The notes under the pieces are model-generated. The model had not been told where the DNA came from. It worked only from the letters and a program-made list of their open reading frames with translations, and made no database searches. Below, piece after piece: positions 23,901 through 32,456 of a stretch of DNA of 64,000 bases (its first letter is position 1; the number at the start of each line of letters is the position of its first letter). The stretch lies in NCBI GenBank assembly GCA_963837285.1, contig CAWIMS010000005.1, forward strand, positions 248,001 to 312,000. The letters run 5' to 3'. The translations under genes were made by a program, and so were the position numbers. The DNA is from Planosporangium sp963837285. Lineage in GTDB: Bacteria; Actinomycetota; Actinomycetes; Mycobacteriales; Micromonosporaceae.

Positions 23901-26900
23901 GCTTGACCGTGTCGACACCGAGATCCGCCTCCAGATCCAGATCCACCTCCAGCAGATCCGGCGGGTACCCCGTCAACCCGGAAACGATCCCCACGACCGC
24001 CTCGGTGACCTCATCAGCGGCGGGCACCATCTCGTCGATCAAGGAAGAATGGTGGTCGATATGCCCGGACTGTTCCACCATTCGTCCTTGATCGACGGGA
24101 GGAGACGAGGCGGCGACGGGACGGACCGGCGCGGGCGGCGTACCGGCATCGGCGATCCGTAGCCGCCGCTGGACGACCTCCAGCGTCGCGTCCGCCCGAC
24201 CCACTGCCGCCGACAGCCAGCGCTGCCAGGCGGCCCGGTCGACGATGCGGTACGCGTACCCCAGGTCCGACGGCGGCCGGTGCTCGCCGTCCGGGACCGG
24301 GGTCCAGCGCAGCAGCGACATCGCGATCTGCGAGCCGAAGCCGGCGGCGAGGCGCAGCGCGTACCGGATCGGGTAGGCACCGCCGGTGGACAGGTTGAGC
24401 TGGCCAAGATCCGGGTCGGGCTCCTTGAAGTTGGGTACCGGCGGCACGAGGCCGGTCTCCAGCGACTTGATCGCGACCACGTCCTCGATTCCGGCGCCCA
24501 TCGCGTGGCCGGTGAAGCCCTTCGTGTTGGTGATGACCACCGCGTCGGCGTCGGTACCGAAGACGTGGCGCAGCGCGTTGATCTCGGCGGACGCGCTGCC
24601 GCCGCGCGCCGGGGTGTACGTCTCGTGCGAGACGAACACGGTGGACGGTGCGATCTCGTGCCGGTCGACGCCGCGCGCCTCGGCCTGCGCGACCAGCCGC
24701 TCCATGACCTGGCCGATATGTTCGACGTCGAGCCGGGTGCCGTGGTACGCGCTGTTCGCGGTGACCGCCCCGAGCACCTCGCAGATCGGTTGCAGGCCGC
24801 GCTCCCGGGCGGCGGCCGCGGACTCCACGACGAACGCCGCCGCACCCATCCCGACGATCATCCCGTGCCGGCGCCGGTCGAACGGCGTCGCCGCTTCCTC
24901 GACCACGTCGTCGGTGGCCGCCGCACCGGAGGCCAGGAAGCCGGACGCGAGCCACGGCAGCAGCGCGTCGGACGTGGCGTCGTCCGCGGACACCACGATC
25001 ACCCGACGGCAGCGGCCGGCCCCGATCCAGTCCTCGGCGAGTGCCATCGCCTGCGTGGTGCTCGCGCAGGCCGCGTTGATCTGGGTGTTCGGCCCGCGCG
25101 CACCGATGATCTCGGCGAACTGCGAGTGCCCCATCGACAGGCAGCGGAACAGGAACCGGCGATCGAACAGGTACGGGTCGGTCTCGATAACGTGCCGCAG
25201 GTCGCGGATCCGCCGGTCGACCTCCGGGGCGGCCGGCTCGTCGCCGCGCATCCGGGCCCGCACCGCCTCGAGCGCGGCGAGCTGCTCGCGCCGTCCCCGG
25301 TCGACGCAGTACCGCTCGACGTCCTGAGCGAAGTTGCCGTAGCCGGGGAACGCCGACGCGAAGATGACACCGGTGTCGTCGCGCATCGACTCGGGCAGCC
25401 CCCAGCGGTCCGGCAGGCTCGTCCCGAGCGTGGTGGTCTTGTACTGCATGACCAGCGGGACGCCGGCGTCCCGCATGGCGTCGAAGCCGGCGCCGATGGC
25501 CAGTCGGGTGGCGCCGTCGAGGGCGGCGTCGCGGGCCGCGTCCACACCGAACTCGGTCACCACGTCGAGCGGTGCGGCCCGGCCGGCCAGTTTGATGACG
25601 TCGGCTTCGTTGTCGATCGTCTCGAACGTGGGGTCGCCGGACGCCCGCTTGACCAGGCGGGTGATGTGCCGGTCGAGCATCGCGCGGCGCAGTCGGTGCG
25701 GGATGGTGTCGATGAACTGCTGGCCGTCGAGGATCCGCGCGATGTTCTCGTCGTCGAACACGCGCGGCACCCCGGGCAGCCCGAGGGCGGCGCCGGTCAC
25801 CACAACCGGCTCGGTCGCCACGACCGGCCCGGTCACCGCGGGCGCGCCCGCACCGGCCGTGGCCGTCCCGGTGTAGACCCGCATGCCACGTTCGAGGACG
25901 TCGGCGAAGAGCCGACCCAACTCGACGTACCGGTCGGTGCTCATGGTGGTGGTCCTCTCCGGGGGTACGGCTGGCGGGAAACCCAGCCCGGCCGCGTACA
26001 GGCCGCACAGCGCCTGGTTGAAGGAGGCGACGTCGCCGACCTTCGGATGGTTGGTGAACAGGGCGATGGCGTCGTCACCGAGAACGTCCTCGACGAAGCC
26101 GTACAGTGCTTTCTTCGGCCCCACCTCGACGAAGATCCGCGCACCCGCGTCGTAGAGCGTGCGCAGCCCCTTGACGAACTGCACCGGCGAGGCCACCTGG
26201 CGGCCGAGCAGGTCGAGCATGGTTTCGACATCCGCGTCGGGCGGGTAGAACTCGCCGGTCACGTTGGAGACGATCGGCCGGACCGGTGGCCGCAGGTCGA
26301 GGCGGCGCAGCGCGGCCTTCAGCGGTTCGCTGGCCGGGGCCACGATCGAGGTGTGGAACGCATGGCTGACCGGTATCCGGGTGGCGGTCATGCCGGCCGC
26401 CTGGAACGCCGCGACGGCCCGTTCGACCGCGTCCGTCGCGCCGCCGACCACGGCCTGTCCGGTACTGTTGATGTTGGCGACGACGACGTACCCGTCGGTC
26501 GCGGCGACGATCCGGTTGATGTCGTCCAGGGGGCCGAAGACGGCGGCCATCGCCCCGTTGTCGGCCATCGACAGGCTGGCCATCTCCCGGCCCCGGGCGC
26601 TCACCGCCTCCAGCGCCGCGTCGAACGAGAGCGCTCCGGCGGCCACCAGCGCCCCGTACTCGCCGAGGCTGTGGCCCATCACCATGTCCGGCCGCACGCC
26701 GTAGGCGTCCAGTAGCCGGGTCAGACCGAGGTCGGTGGCGAGTACCGCCGGTTGGGTGATCTCGGTCTGCATCAGCTGCTGTTCCAGCCGTCGCAGGCTA
26801 TCCGGGTCGGACGCGTCGGCGAAGATGTACTTGGTGAGCGGCCTACCGAGCAGCGGCGTCATCACCCGGTCGGCCTCGGCGAACATGTCGGCGACGATCG

Positions 26901-27252
26901 GCTCCCGGGAGCGCAGGTCGGCCAGCATGTTCACGTACTGCGAGCCCTGCCCGGTGTACAGGAAGGCGACCTTGCCGGGCGCACCACGCCCGACGAACAC
27001 GCCCTGGCTACGCAGCATCCGCCACATCGCCGGGTTACCGGCGCCGAGCGCCTTGACCGCCTTCGCCGCCTTGGCGGCCAGGTCGGCCGCGTCGGCGTAG
27101 TCGATCGCGACGCGCAGCGCCGCCCTGGCGACGGCCGGGTCGGGTGGGACCGGCGCGGGTGCGCGGCCGGCCTCCGCCTCGGCCCGGACGCGGGTGAGCT
27201 GGTGCGCGACGTCCGCCTCGTCGCGCCCGCCGACGACCAGGGCACCGCGCAA
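20908..27252 (-). CDS. PUFA-synthase-like megasynthase, AT-KS-ACP-ACP-KR-DH part
   Basis: An uninterrupted 2114-codon frame; with the KS-encoding part upstream (to 28892) it forms one iterative type I synthase of about 2650 residues. Order from its N-terminus: acyltransferase (GHSLGEYGALVAAG near residue 190 and SHAFHTS); a second ketosynthase (INAACASTTQAMA, FVSHETYTPARGG and NTKGFTGHAMGAG giving Cys-His-His, about 480-985); two nearly identical carrier domains with EADLGVDTVKQAE (about 1100 and 1221); ketoreductase (FLVTGAAGSIVSAIVADL, then YSAAND); and a hot-dog dehydratase (HPFLDHHRIDGTPVLPGVMG). This resembles PfaA/HglE-type lipid synthases making long fatty acyl chains. There is no ER or thioesterase domain. 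The second KS and the Thr at the carrier site are unusual. Product unknown. It overlaps no gene and is followed by the carboxylase after a 49-bp tandem repeat. Confidence 0.88.
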   Translation of the reverse strand: MRGALVVGGRDEADVAHQLTRVRAEAEAGRAPAPVPPDPAVARAALRVAIDYADAADLAAKAAKAVKALGAGNPAMWRMLRSQGVFVGRGAPGKVAFLYTGQGSQYVNMLADLRSREPIVADMFAEADRVMTPLLGRPLTKYIFADASDPDSLRRLEQQLMQTEITQPAVLATDLGLTRLLDAYGVRPDMVMGHSLGEYGALVAAGALSFDAALEAVSARGREMASLSMADNGAMAAVFGPLDDINRIVAATDGYVVVANINSTGQAVVGGATDAVERAVAAFQAAGMTATRIPVSHAFHTSIVAPASEPLKAALRRLDLRPPVRPIVSNVTGEFYPPDADVETMLDLLGRQVASPVQFVKGLRTLYDAGARIFVEVGPKKALYGFVEDVLGDDAIALFTNHPKVGDVASFNQALCGLYAAGLGFPPAVPPERTTTMSTDRYVELGRLFADVLERGMRVYTGTATAGAGAPAVTGPVVATEPVVVTGAALGLPGVPRVFDDENIARILDGQQFIDTIPHRLRRAMLDRHITRLVKRASGDPTFETIDNEADVIKLAGRAAPLDVVTEFGVDAARDAALDGATRLAIGAGFDAMRDAGVPLVMQYKTTTLGTSLPDRWGLPESMRDDTGVIFASAFPGYGNFAQDVERYCVDRGRREQLAALEAVRARMRGDEPAAPEVDRRIRDLRHVIETDPYLFDRRFLFRCLSMGHSQFAEIIGARGPNTQINAACASTTQAMALAEDWIGAGRCRRVIVVSADDATSDALLPWLASGFLASGAAATDDVVEEAATPFDRRRHGMIVGMGAAAFVVESAAAARERGLQPICEVLGAVTANSAYHGTRLDVEHIGQVMERLVAQAEARGVDRHEIAPSTVFVSHETYTPARGGSASAEINALRHVFGTDADAVVITNTKGFTGHAMGAGIEDVVAIKSLETGLVPPVPNFKEPDPDLGQLNLSTGGAYPIRYALRLAAGFGSQIAMSLLRWTPVPDGEHRPPSDLGYAYRIVDRAAWQRWLSAAVGRADATLEVVQRRLRIADAGTPPAPVRPVAASSPPVDQGRMVEQSGHIDHHSSLIDEMVPAADEVTEAVVGIVSGLTGYPPDLLEVDLDLEADLGVDTVKQAEVFAAVRERFGVARDENLRLRDFPTLTHVIGWIREKTAPTVAAEPPTVDQGRMVEQPGHIDHHSSLIDEVVEQPAEQAPATDEVTEAVVGIVSGLTGYPPDLLEVDLDLEADLGVDTVKQAEVFAAVRERFGVARDENLRLRDFPTLTHVIGWIRERTGTQAVTGLHVAAPVAGDLAATDRITRRVPVPALRPDLAMCLPTGVSLGAGTRVLVMPDAGGVADALVSRLTKLGVTVYTMDPDNVEPEIEDAVDGVYWLPALDDEGPLDGLDPDGWHDALRRRVRNLYTTMRRRYEQSPFLVVATRLGGWHGYDAAGASCPLGGAVTGFAKAYRRERPDTLVKAVDFALSRKTAALADLLVEETLRDPGCVEIGYANGRRWGVGLAERPFQESEVTGSLSADTVFLVTGAAGSIVSAIVADLATASGGSFHLLDLVPEPDPADPDLRRYTEDRDGFKSDLAARIRERGERPTPVMIERDLSGYERSQAALAAIQAVEAAGGSAYYHRVDLTDPAAVERVMATVRETSGRVDVLLHAAGLEISHGLPDKEPREFDLVFGVKADGLYNLLHAAGDLPLGTVVGFSSVAGRFGNVGQTDYSAANDLLCKVLSGLRRTRPQTRGLAVDWTAWGGIGMATRGSIPKIMTQAGVEMLPPEAGVAWIRRELTAGSTDGTADSEVVVAGALGAMAAEFHPTGGLDPAAVKADGPMVDTIGTSVHDGLVGRVTLDPKAHPFLDHHRIDGTPVLPGVMGMEAFAEAARVLVPGWHVVAVENVDFRAPVKFYRDEPRTLTVTALVRPDGDGGDTLVADCRLTAERTLPGTDQAQRTVHFTGSVRLAPQPANEESDRTPVADGEPALTPAEVYRLYFHGPAYQVVGGAWRHEDGIAARFAADLPAQAGAPTLIGPRLVELCFQTAGLWEAGRDGRLALPLHVDSVRIAAEPTEHTDLVATARPGRDGGFDCVVHGADGRVVLRVDGYRTVPLPEPVPDDVRTAIRAVTG
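21130..21790 (-). other. Hot-dog dehydratase domain of the megasynthase
   Basis: C-terminal domain of the synthase. HPFLDHHRIDGTPVLPG carries the dehydratase-type histidine and the P-G turn. A matching aspartate-bearing second half is less clear, with PTLIGPRLVELCFQTAGLWE in its place. It would dehydrate beta-hydroxyacyl intermediates. Confidence 0.65.
23427..24025 (-). repeat. Near-identical duplicated ACP-encoding segments
   Basis: About 236 bp at 23427-23662 is repeated at 23790-24025 (offset 363 bp, 121 codons) with only a few differences. Each copy encodes one carrier domain with the core GVDTVKQAEVFAAV. This indicates recent duplication or gene conversion within the synthase gene. Confidence 0.9.
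23691..23755. repeat. Imperfect palindrome in the second ACP's upstream linker
   Basis: Arms 23691-23713 and 23733-23755 are 23-nt inverted repeats with one mismatch around a 19-nt centre. It is read in frame as the linker peptide VDQGRMVEQPGHIDHHSS between the carrier domains. Confidence 0.85.
24033..24097. repeat. Second copy of the palindrome in the KS2-ACP1 linker
   Basis: Arms 24033-24055 and 24075-24097, nearly identical to the copy at 23691-23755 and 342 bp away. It encodes the same linker peptide, with SGHIDHHSS instead of PGHIDHHSS. Confidence 0.85.
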
Positions 27253-27257
27253 CGGCG

Positions 27258-27337
27258 CCTTGTCACCGGCCTTGTCACCGGCCTTGTCACCGGCCTTGTC
27301 ACCGGCCTTGCACCGGCGTCACCGGCCTTGTCACCGG
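27258..27337. repeat. 12-bp minisatellite encoding (Gly-Asp-Lys-Ala)n in the KS-AT linker
   Basis: Unit CCTTGTCACCGG repeats four times exactly (27258-27305), then an 11-bp defective unit (27306-27316, one T missing), a 9-bp partial unit and another full unit to 27337. On the minus strand the intact units read GDKA. The lost base shifts the frame, so the array is the site of one of the breaks between KS and AT. Confidence 0.88.
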
Positions 27338-28892
27338 CCGGGCATCCGCGAGAATCCGCGCAACGTTGGCGAAGTCGCGGTGTCCGGCGCGGCGGAGGCG
27401 GCAGATCGGGCAAGGCTGCGGGAGTCGACGGCGGAGACCGCGAACGAGCGGGCCGCGTCCGGCGGGCGGTGCCGGCCGGGCACGTACTCCTCGACGACGG
27501 CGTGGAAGTTGGTACCGCCGAAGCCGAACGCGCTGACCCCGGCGCACCGGGTCCCGCCGGCCGGGGCCGGCCAGTCCCGCAGTTCGGTGTTGACCCGGAA
27601 CGGGATGGCGTCCCAGTCCACGTTCGGGTTGGGCGTGCCGAAGTTGAGGCTGGGCGCCAGTACCTTGTCGTGCAGGCTCATGACGGTCTTGAACAGCCCG
27701 GCCGCGCCGGCCGCGCCCTTGAGGTGGCCGATGTTGGACTTGACCGAGCCGAGCGCGATCGTGCCCGGCGCCGCCCCGAACTTGGTGAACACGTCGGTGA
27801 GGCTGGTCAGTTCGCTCGCGTCACCGACCCGGGTCGACGTGCCGTGTGCCTCGATGTACGACGCCTTCGCCGGGTCGACGCCGGACGTCTGCCAGGCCCG
27901 CTCGACCGCGATCCGCTGGCCGGCCGGGTTCGGGGCGGTGATGCCCTTGCCGCGACCGTCGCTGGAGCCGGCGATCCCGAGCAGCACCGCGTAGATGCGG
28001 TCGCCGTCGCGCTCGGCGTCGGAGAGCCGCTTGAGGACGAACAGCGCGGCGCCCTCACCCATGACGAACCCGTCCGCCCCGGCGTCGAACGGGCGGGTAC
28101 CGGTGGCCGACAGCGCACCGATCTTGCAGAACTTCACGAACGCCGCCCGGATTCATGTTCCGGTCGATACCACCGGTCACGGCCGCGTCGAAGTCCCCCG
28201 CCTGGAGGCCGCGTACCGCCGCCGAGATGCCGGCCAGCGCGGACGCGCAGGCGGCGTCGGTGGTGAAGTTCGGGCCACGGAAGTTGAACAGGTTCGCCAC
28301 CCGGCCGGCGATGGATGTTCGCCAGTTCACCCGGCATGGTGTCCTCGGTGATCTCCGGCAGGCGGCCGAGAAATGCCGATCGGGTCTCGGCCAGCACCGC
28401 GTCGCGGACCGACGACGGCAGCGCGGCGAACGACGGCGCGGCGGCCAGGTCGTGGAACACCTCGGCCGAGTGCACCCGCATGACCGTCCGGTAGTGCTTG
28501 TCACCGCCGATCGCGTTACCGATGATCACGGCGACCCGCTCCGGATCGACGGTCCAGTCCGGCCAGCCGGCGTCGAGCAGCGCTGTCCGCGCGCCGGCGA
28601 CCGACCACTGCTGGCCGATCTCCATCTGGTTCGCGACGGTCGGTGGTATCGGCAGCCGCCAGGCCAGTGGATCCCAGTGGTACTCGCGGACCCAGCCGCC
28701 GATCCGGGAGTACGTCTTGTCCGGCGCGTGCCGGTCCGGGTCGTAGTACAGGTCGGGGTCCCAGCGGTCGGGTGGGACGTCGCTGATCGAGTACCGGCCG
28801 GCCTTGATGTTGGCCCAGAAGGTGGCCGCATCCGGGGCGTCCGGCATGATCGCGCTGATACCGACGATCGCCACGGGTTCCGGCGTCATCAT
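27331..28892 (-). pseudogene. N-terminal ketosynthase of the megasynthase, frameshifted
   Basis: Encodes the first KS of the synthase, starting MMTPEPVAIVGISAIMPD at 28892 and overlapping the acyl-CoA dehydrogenase stop by 4 bp. The catalytic cysteine is in TTDAACASALAGI, and the histidines are in EAHGTSTRVGD and VKSNIGHLKGAAG. Three frames are needed. One extra base near 28312 (ELANI, then IAGRVANLFNF), one extra base in a GGG run near 28147 (RNMNPAAF, then VKFCKIGALS), and further loss of frame between about 27330 and 27400 separate it from the AT frame at 27252. If the indels are sequencing errors, this and the frame at 20908-27252 are one intact gene; if real, the synthase is dead. Confidence 0.82.
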
Positions 28893-30556
28893 GATGCACT
28901 CTCCAAGGTGGATCCGCGGCCGTAGAGCGCGTCCGCGATCCGGTCCATGTCGGCGAGCAGGCCCGCCTGCGCCGCGCGGATACGGTCCAGCGGGAGATCG
29001 ACGGGAACGCCCGACGGCGACGCGCCGGCCACCAGCCGCAGGCCCTCCTCGGCGACCTTCATCGCCGCGTCACGCGCGAAGACCCGGCTGACCGCGGCGA
29101 GGGCGGCCGGATCGAAGCGGCGGTCGGTCTTCGCCGGCAGCGAGCCGTCCCGCGCCGCGGCGGCGCGCCGGGCGAGCGCCCCCGCGCACTCGGCGTACGC
29201 GATGAGCTCGCCGAGGCGTAGCAGCACATGCTGGTTGCGGGTCAGCCGGCCGACCCGGCAGGCCTCCATGACGGCGGCCAGGCACTCCAGCGCCAGCGCG
29301 GCCGTCGGTCCGCCGAACGCGTCGGGCACCGCGGCCAACAGCCCGGCGGCGTCCCGGTAGTACCGGCCAGCCGTCTTGAGGTGCTGTTGCCACCGGTCCC
29401 GGGCGATGGTCATCTCCAGGATCTCCGAGGTGCCCTCGTAGATCGTGGTGATCCGGACGTCCCGCTTGATCTTCTCGACCAGGTACGGCCGGGTGTACCC
29501 GTAGCCGCCGTGCGCCTGGATCGCCGCTTCCGCCGCGGCGTTACCCGCCTCGGTCGCGAGGTACTTGGCGATGGCACCCTCGGTGTTGAGCGCCCCGTTC
29601 TCCCCGTACCCCGCGTCGATGCGGGTGGAGGTCTCCTCCAGGAAGGCCCGCGCGGCTTCCAACCGGACGGCGTGCGGGACGATCAGCTTGTGGGTGTACC
29701 CCTGCTTGTCGGCCAGCGGCGCGCCGCCCTGGACCCGGTTGGCGGAGTAGGTGATCGCCCGGTCCAGCGCCGACCAGCCGCCGCCGAGCCCGAACGCCGC
29801 GACCATCACCCGGGTGTACCCGAAGACCTGCTGGGCCTGGGTCAGCCCGCGCCCCTCCACCCGGCCGACCAGGTTCTCGGCCGGCACCTCCACGTCGTCG
29901 AGGAACAGCGCCGCGGTGTTGGACAGCCGGATGCCGTGCTTGTCCTCCGGCGGTGCGGCGGAGAAGCCCGGCGTGCCCTTCTCGACCACGAACCACGACG
30001 GGCCGCCGGGGGCCATCGCCAGGATCGTGCAGACGTCGGCGATGGAGCCGTTGCTGATCCACTGCTTACGCCCGGTCAACCGGTATCCGGTGACCCGCCC
30101 GTCGGTCTCGATCGGTGTCGCGGTCGTGGTGAGCGCCCCGAGGTCGCTGCCGGCCTCCGGCTCGGTCGCGCCGTAGGCGAACAGGATGCCCTGCTCGGCG
30201 ATCCGGCCCAACCACTCCTTGCGCTGGTCCGGTGTGGCGCCGACCAGGATCGGGTCGCTACCGAGGAACGTGGCGAACACCGACGTCGCCAGGCCGATGT
30301 CGATGCGGGCGAGCCGCTCGCAGACCCGGTACGAGTCGAACGCGCCGCCGCCCAGGCCGCCGTACTCCTCCGGGATGAACACCAGGTGCACGCCCAGGTC
30401 CTCGCCGCACATCGCGCGTACCGTCTCTTCTGGACAGACGTCCTCGTGGTCGAGTTCGAGCTGGCGGCTCTCGGGCAGCGCCGCGGCGATGAAGGCGTCC
30501 AATGAGGACAGCATCATGTCGAGCGTGTCGCGGTCGAGGCCGGTGGTCGCGGTCAT
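28889..30556 (-). CDS. Acyl-CoA dehydrogenase
   Basis: FAD-dependent dehydrogenase of 555 residues. FAYGATEPEAGSDLGAL and GRKQWISNGSIADVCTI are the ACAD signatures, and the C-terminal catalytic region has IQAHGGYGYTRPYLVEKIKRD and YEGTSEILEMTIARD. The C-terminal 150 residues extend beyond the basic 380-residue fold, as in the larger ACAD subclass. It would pass electrons to the ETF encoded just upstream. Within this locus it could introduce or remove double bonds in the synthase product, or act on an acyl-CoA precursor; no substrate is indicated. It lies 40 bp downstream of etfA and overlaps the KS start. Confidence 0.92.
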   Translation of the reverse strand: MTATTGLDRDTLDMMLSSLDAFIAAALPESRQLELDHEDVCPEETVRAMCGEDLGVHLVFIPEEYGGLGGGAFDSYRVCERLARIDIGLATSVFATFLGSDPILVGATPDQRKEWLGRIAEQGILFAYGATEPEAGSDLGALTTTATPIETDGRVTGYRLTGRKQWISNGSIADVCTILAMAPGGPSWFVVEKGTPGFSAAPPEDKHGIRLSNTAALFLDDVEVPAENLVGRVEGRGLTQAQQVFGYTRVMVAAFGLGGGWSALDRAITYSANRVQGGAPLADKQGYTHKLIVPHAVRLEAARAFLEETSTRIDAGYGENGALNTEGAIAKYLATEAGNAAAEAAIQAHGGYGYTRPYLVEKIKRDVRITTIYEGTSEILEMTIARDRWQQHLKTAGRYYRDAAGLLAAVPDAFGGPTAALALECLAAVMEACRVGRLTRNQHVLLRLGELIAYAECAGALARRAAAARDGSLPAKTDRRFDPAALAAVSRVFARDAAMKVAEEGLRLVAGASPSGVPVDLPLDRIRAAQAGLLADMDRIADALYGRGSTLESAS

Positions 30557-30596
30557 GGGTTACGCCCCTCCCGGGTCGTGCGGATCGGATGGGCGG

Positions 30597-31558
30597 TCAG
30601 CCCCTACGCTTGGCGATCTCGTCGATCAGCGCCGGCAGCACGGTGTGCAGGTCACCGACGACACCGAAGTCGGCGATCTGGAAGATCGGCGCCTTCGGGT
30701 CCTTGTTGATCGCGACGATGGTCCGCGAGCCCTGCATGCCGGCCCGGTGCTGGATCGCACCCGAGATGCCGCTGGCGAGGTAGAGCTTCGGAGCTACGGT
30801 CTTGCCGGTCTGCCCTACCTGCAGGTCGTGCGGGGCCCAGGTCAGATCGGTCGCCGCCCGGGACGCGCCGACGGCGGCACCGAGCGCGTCGGCCACCCGC
30901 TCCACCAGCGTGAACCCCTCGGCGGAGCCCACGCCACGGCCACCCGCGACGACGATCGCGGCGTCGGCCAGCGTCGGGGCGGCCGGTGGTGGTCCTCGCG
31001 GTACGCGCGACCACCCGGGGAGTCGGAGCCGACTCGGGCTGCCCGCCCTCGACCGTCTCGACCATCGGCGTGGCCGGCGCCGGCTCCGGGGCGACGGTGT
31101 TCGGCCGTACCGTGATAACCGGCGCCCCGCGGCGCACCTGGGTCTCGCACGGTCCACTCGCCGGCGAACACGGACTGGGTGGCCACCGGCCCATCCGGTG
31201 TGGCCTCGACGTCCACCGCGTCGGTGATGATGCCGGCGTCCAGCCGCACCGCGACACGGGCGGCGACCTCCTTGCCGGCCGCACCGGAGTTGACCAGTAT
31301 CGCCGCCGGGGAGGTGCGCGCCGCCAGGGCGACGAGCGCCGCGGCCTTCGCCACCGGCGGGTACGCGTCGGATCCGGCCGGCGCGGAATACACGGTCGTC
31401 GCGCCGTAGCGGCCGAGGATGTCGACCAGCGGATCGTTGACCTCGCCGTACACCACGGCGGCGGGTTCGCCGAGCCGACGGGCCAGCGTCAGCAGTTCCA
31501 GACTGGATTTGCGGGGGGATCCGCCGTCGTGCTCGACGAGGACCAGAACTATGCTCAC
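30597..31558 (-). pseudogene. etfA: Electron transfer flavoprotein alpha subunit, two frameshifts
   Basis: Starts at GTG 31558 with GGAGG 5 nt upstream (VSIVLVLVEHDGG). The C-terminal FAD site GGRGVGSAEGF, then GQTGKTVAPKLYLASGISG and QHRAGMQGS, is intact. The frame breaks twice: near 31148 (after GEWTV, resuming at TQVRRGAPVITVRP) and near 30990 (after RVVARTAR, resuming at PPAAPTLADAAI). Each is repaired by deleting one base, so both look like single-base insertions. If real, the protein would be truncated before its FAD domain. Follows etfB by 14 bp. Confidence 0.85.
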
Positions 31559-31572
31559 CGGAGCCTCCGGAT

Positions 31573-32352
31573 CTAGATGAATTTGTTGGTGACCAGGAAA
31601 TCGGCCAGCCGCACCGCCGCGTCGCCCTCGTCGCTGATCACGGTGCCGGCGGCGCGCGGCGGGCGGGGGCTGGCCGTGCGGACCGCCGTGGCGGCGGCGG
31701 CCGTGCCAACCAGCTCGGGCGCGATCTCCAGGTCGGCCAGCGACCAGGTGGTGACCGGCTTCTTCTTGCCGGCGATGATCGACTTGAACGATGGGTACCG
31801 GGCCTCGCCGGACCGGTCGGTGACCGATACCAGCGCCGGCAGCGGCGCCGTCACCTCCTCGACCGCGTCGTCGGTGTCGCGCCGCACCGTCAGAGTGGAG
31901 CCGTCCACCTGGAGCGCGACGGCGTTCGCGATGGCCGGCACGCCCAGCCGGTCGGCCACCATGACCGGGACGACCGACATCTCGGCGTCGGTCGACGCCA
32001 TGCCGGAGATGACGAGGTCGAAGCCCATCCGTTTCAGCGCGGTGGCGAGGATCAGCGAGGTGCCCAGGGCGTCGGAGCCGTGGATCGCGTCGTCGACGAC
32101 GTGAACCGCCCGGTCCCCGCCCATGGCGAGCGCCTTGCGCAAGCCGTCCACCGCCCGCGCCGGGCCCATCGTGAGGAAGCTGATCTCCACCGGAAGCCCG
32201 GCCTCGACCAGCCTGACGGCCTGCTCTACGGCGTACTCGTCCAACTCGGACAGCCGCCCGTCGATCCTGGTGCGGTCGAGGGTCAGGTCGTCGGCGAAGC
32301 GCCACGTCGCGCTCGACTCGGGAACGTACTTGACCAGGACGACGATTTTCAT
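31573..32352 (-). CDS. etfB: Electron transfer flavoprotein beta subunit
   Basis: 259 residues, start MKIVVLVKYVPESSATW at 32352, intact to NKFI. The AMP/adenosine-binding signature region ISGMASTDAEMSVVPVMVADRLG is present. With etfA it would accept electrons from the adjacent acyl-CoA dehydrogenase. It is the first gene of the 17-kb minus-strand lipid locus. The canonical DosR-like box at 32443-32456 is 90 bp upstream. Confidence 0.93.
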   Translation of the reverse strand: MKIVVLVKYVPESSATWRFADDLTLDRTRIDGRLSELDEYAVEQAVRLVEAGLPVEISFLTMGPARAVDGLRKALAMGGDRAVHVVDDAIHGSDALGTSLILATALKRMGFDLVISGMASTDAEMSVVPVMVADRLGVPAIANAVALQVDGSTLTVRRDTDDAVEEVTAPLPALVSVTDRSGEARYPSFKSIIAGKKKPVTTWSLADLEIAPELVGTAAAATAVRTASPRPPRAAGTVISDEGDAAVRLADFLVTNKFI

Positions 32353-32442
32353 GAGAGCCCGCTCTCGGTCGGGTATTGGCTTTGATACGCAACGTATAAA
32401 TGTCGGCGACATGAACATAAGGAACCGAGTACCCCTGTCTGT

Positions 32443-32456
32443 GGGACTTTCGGCCC
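32443..32456 (-). promoter_or_regulatory. Canonical DosR-like box upstream of the etfB-megasynthase locus
   Basis: The plus strand reads GGGACTTTCGGCCC, a full match to the mycobacterial-style DosR motif. It lies in the 332-bp gap between etfB and the convergent-side permease gene. No plus-strand gene follows it, so etfB is the only obvious target. I see nothing else in this gap. Confidence 0.7.

Noticed and set aside
24280..26715. An 811-codon plus-strand frame
   Set aside because: Antisense to the AT-KS2 region, with no domain character.
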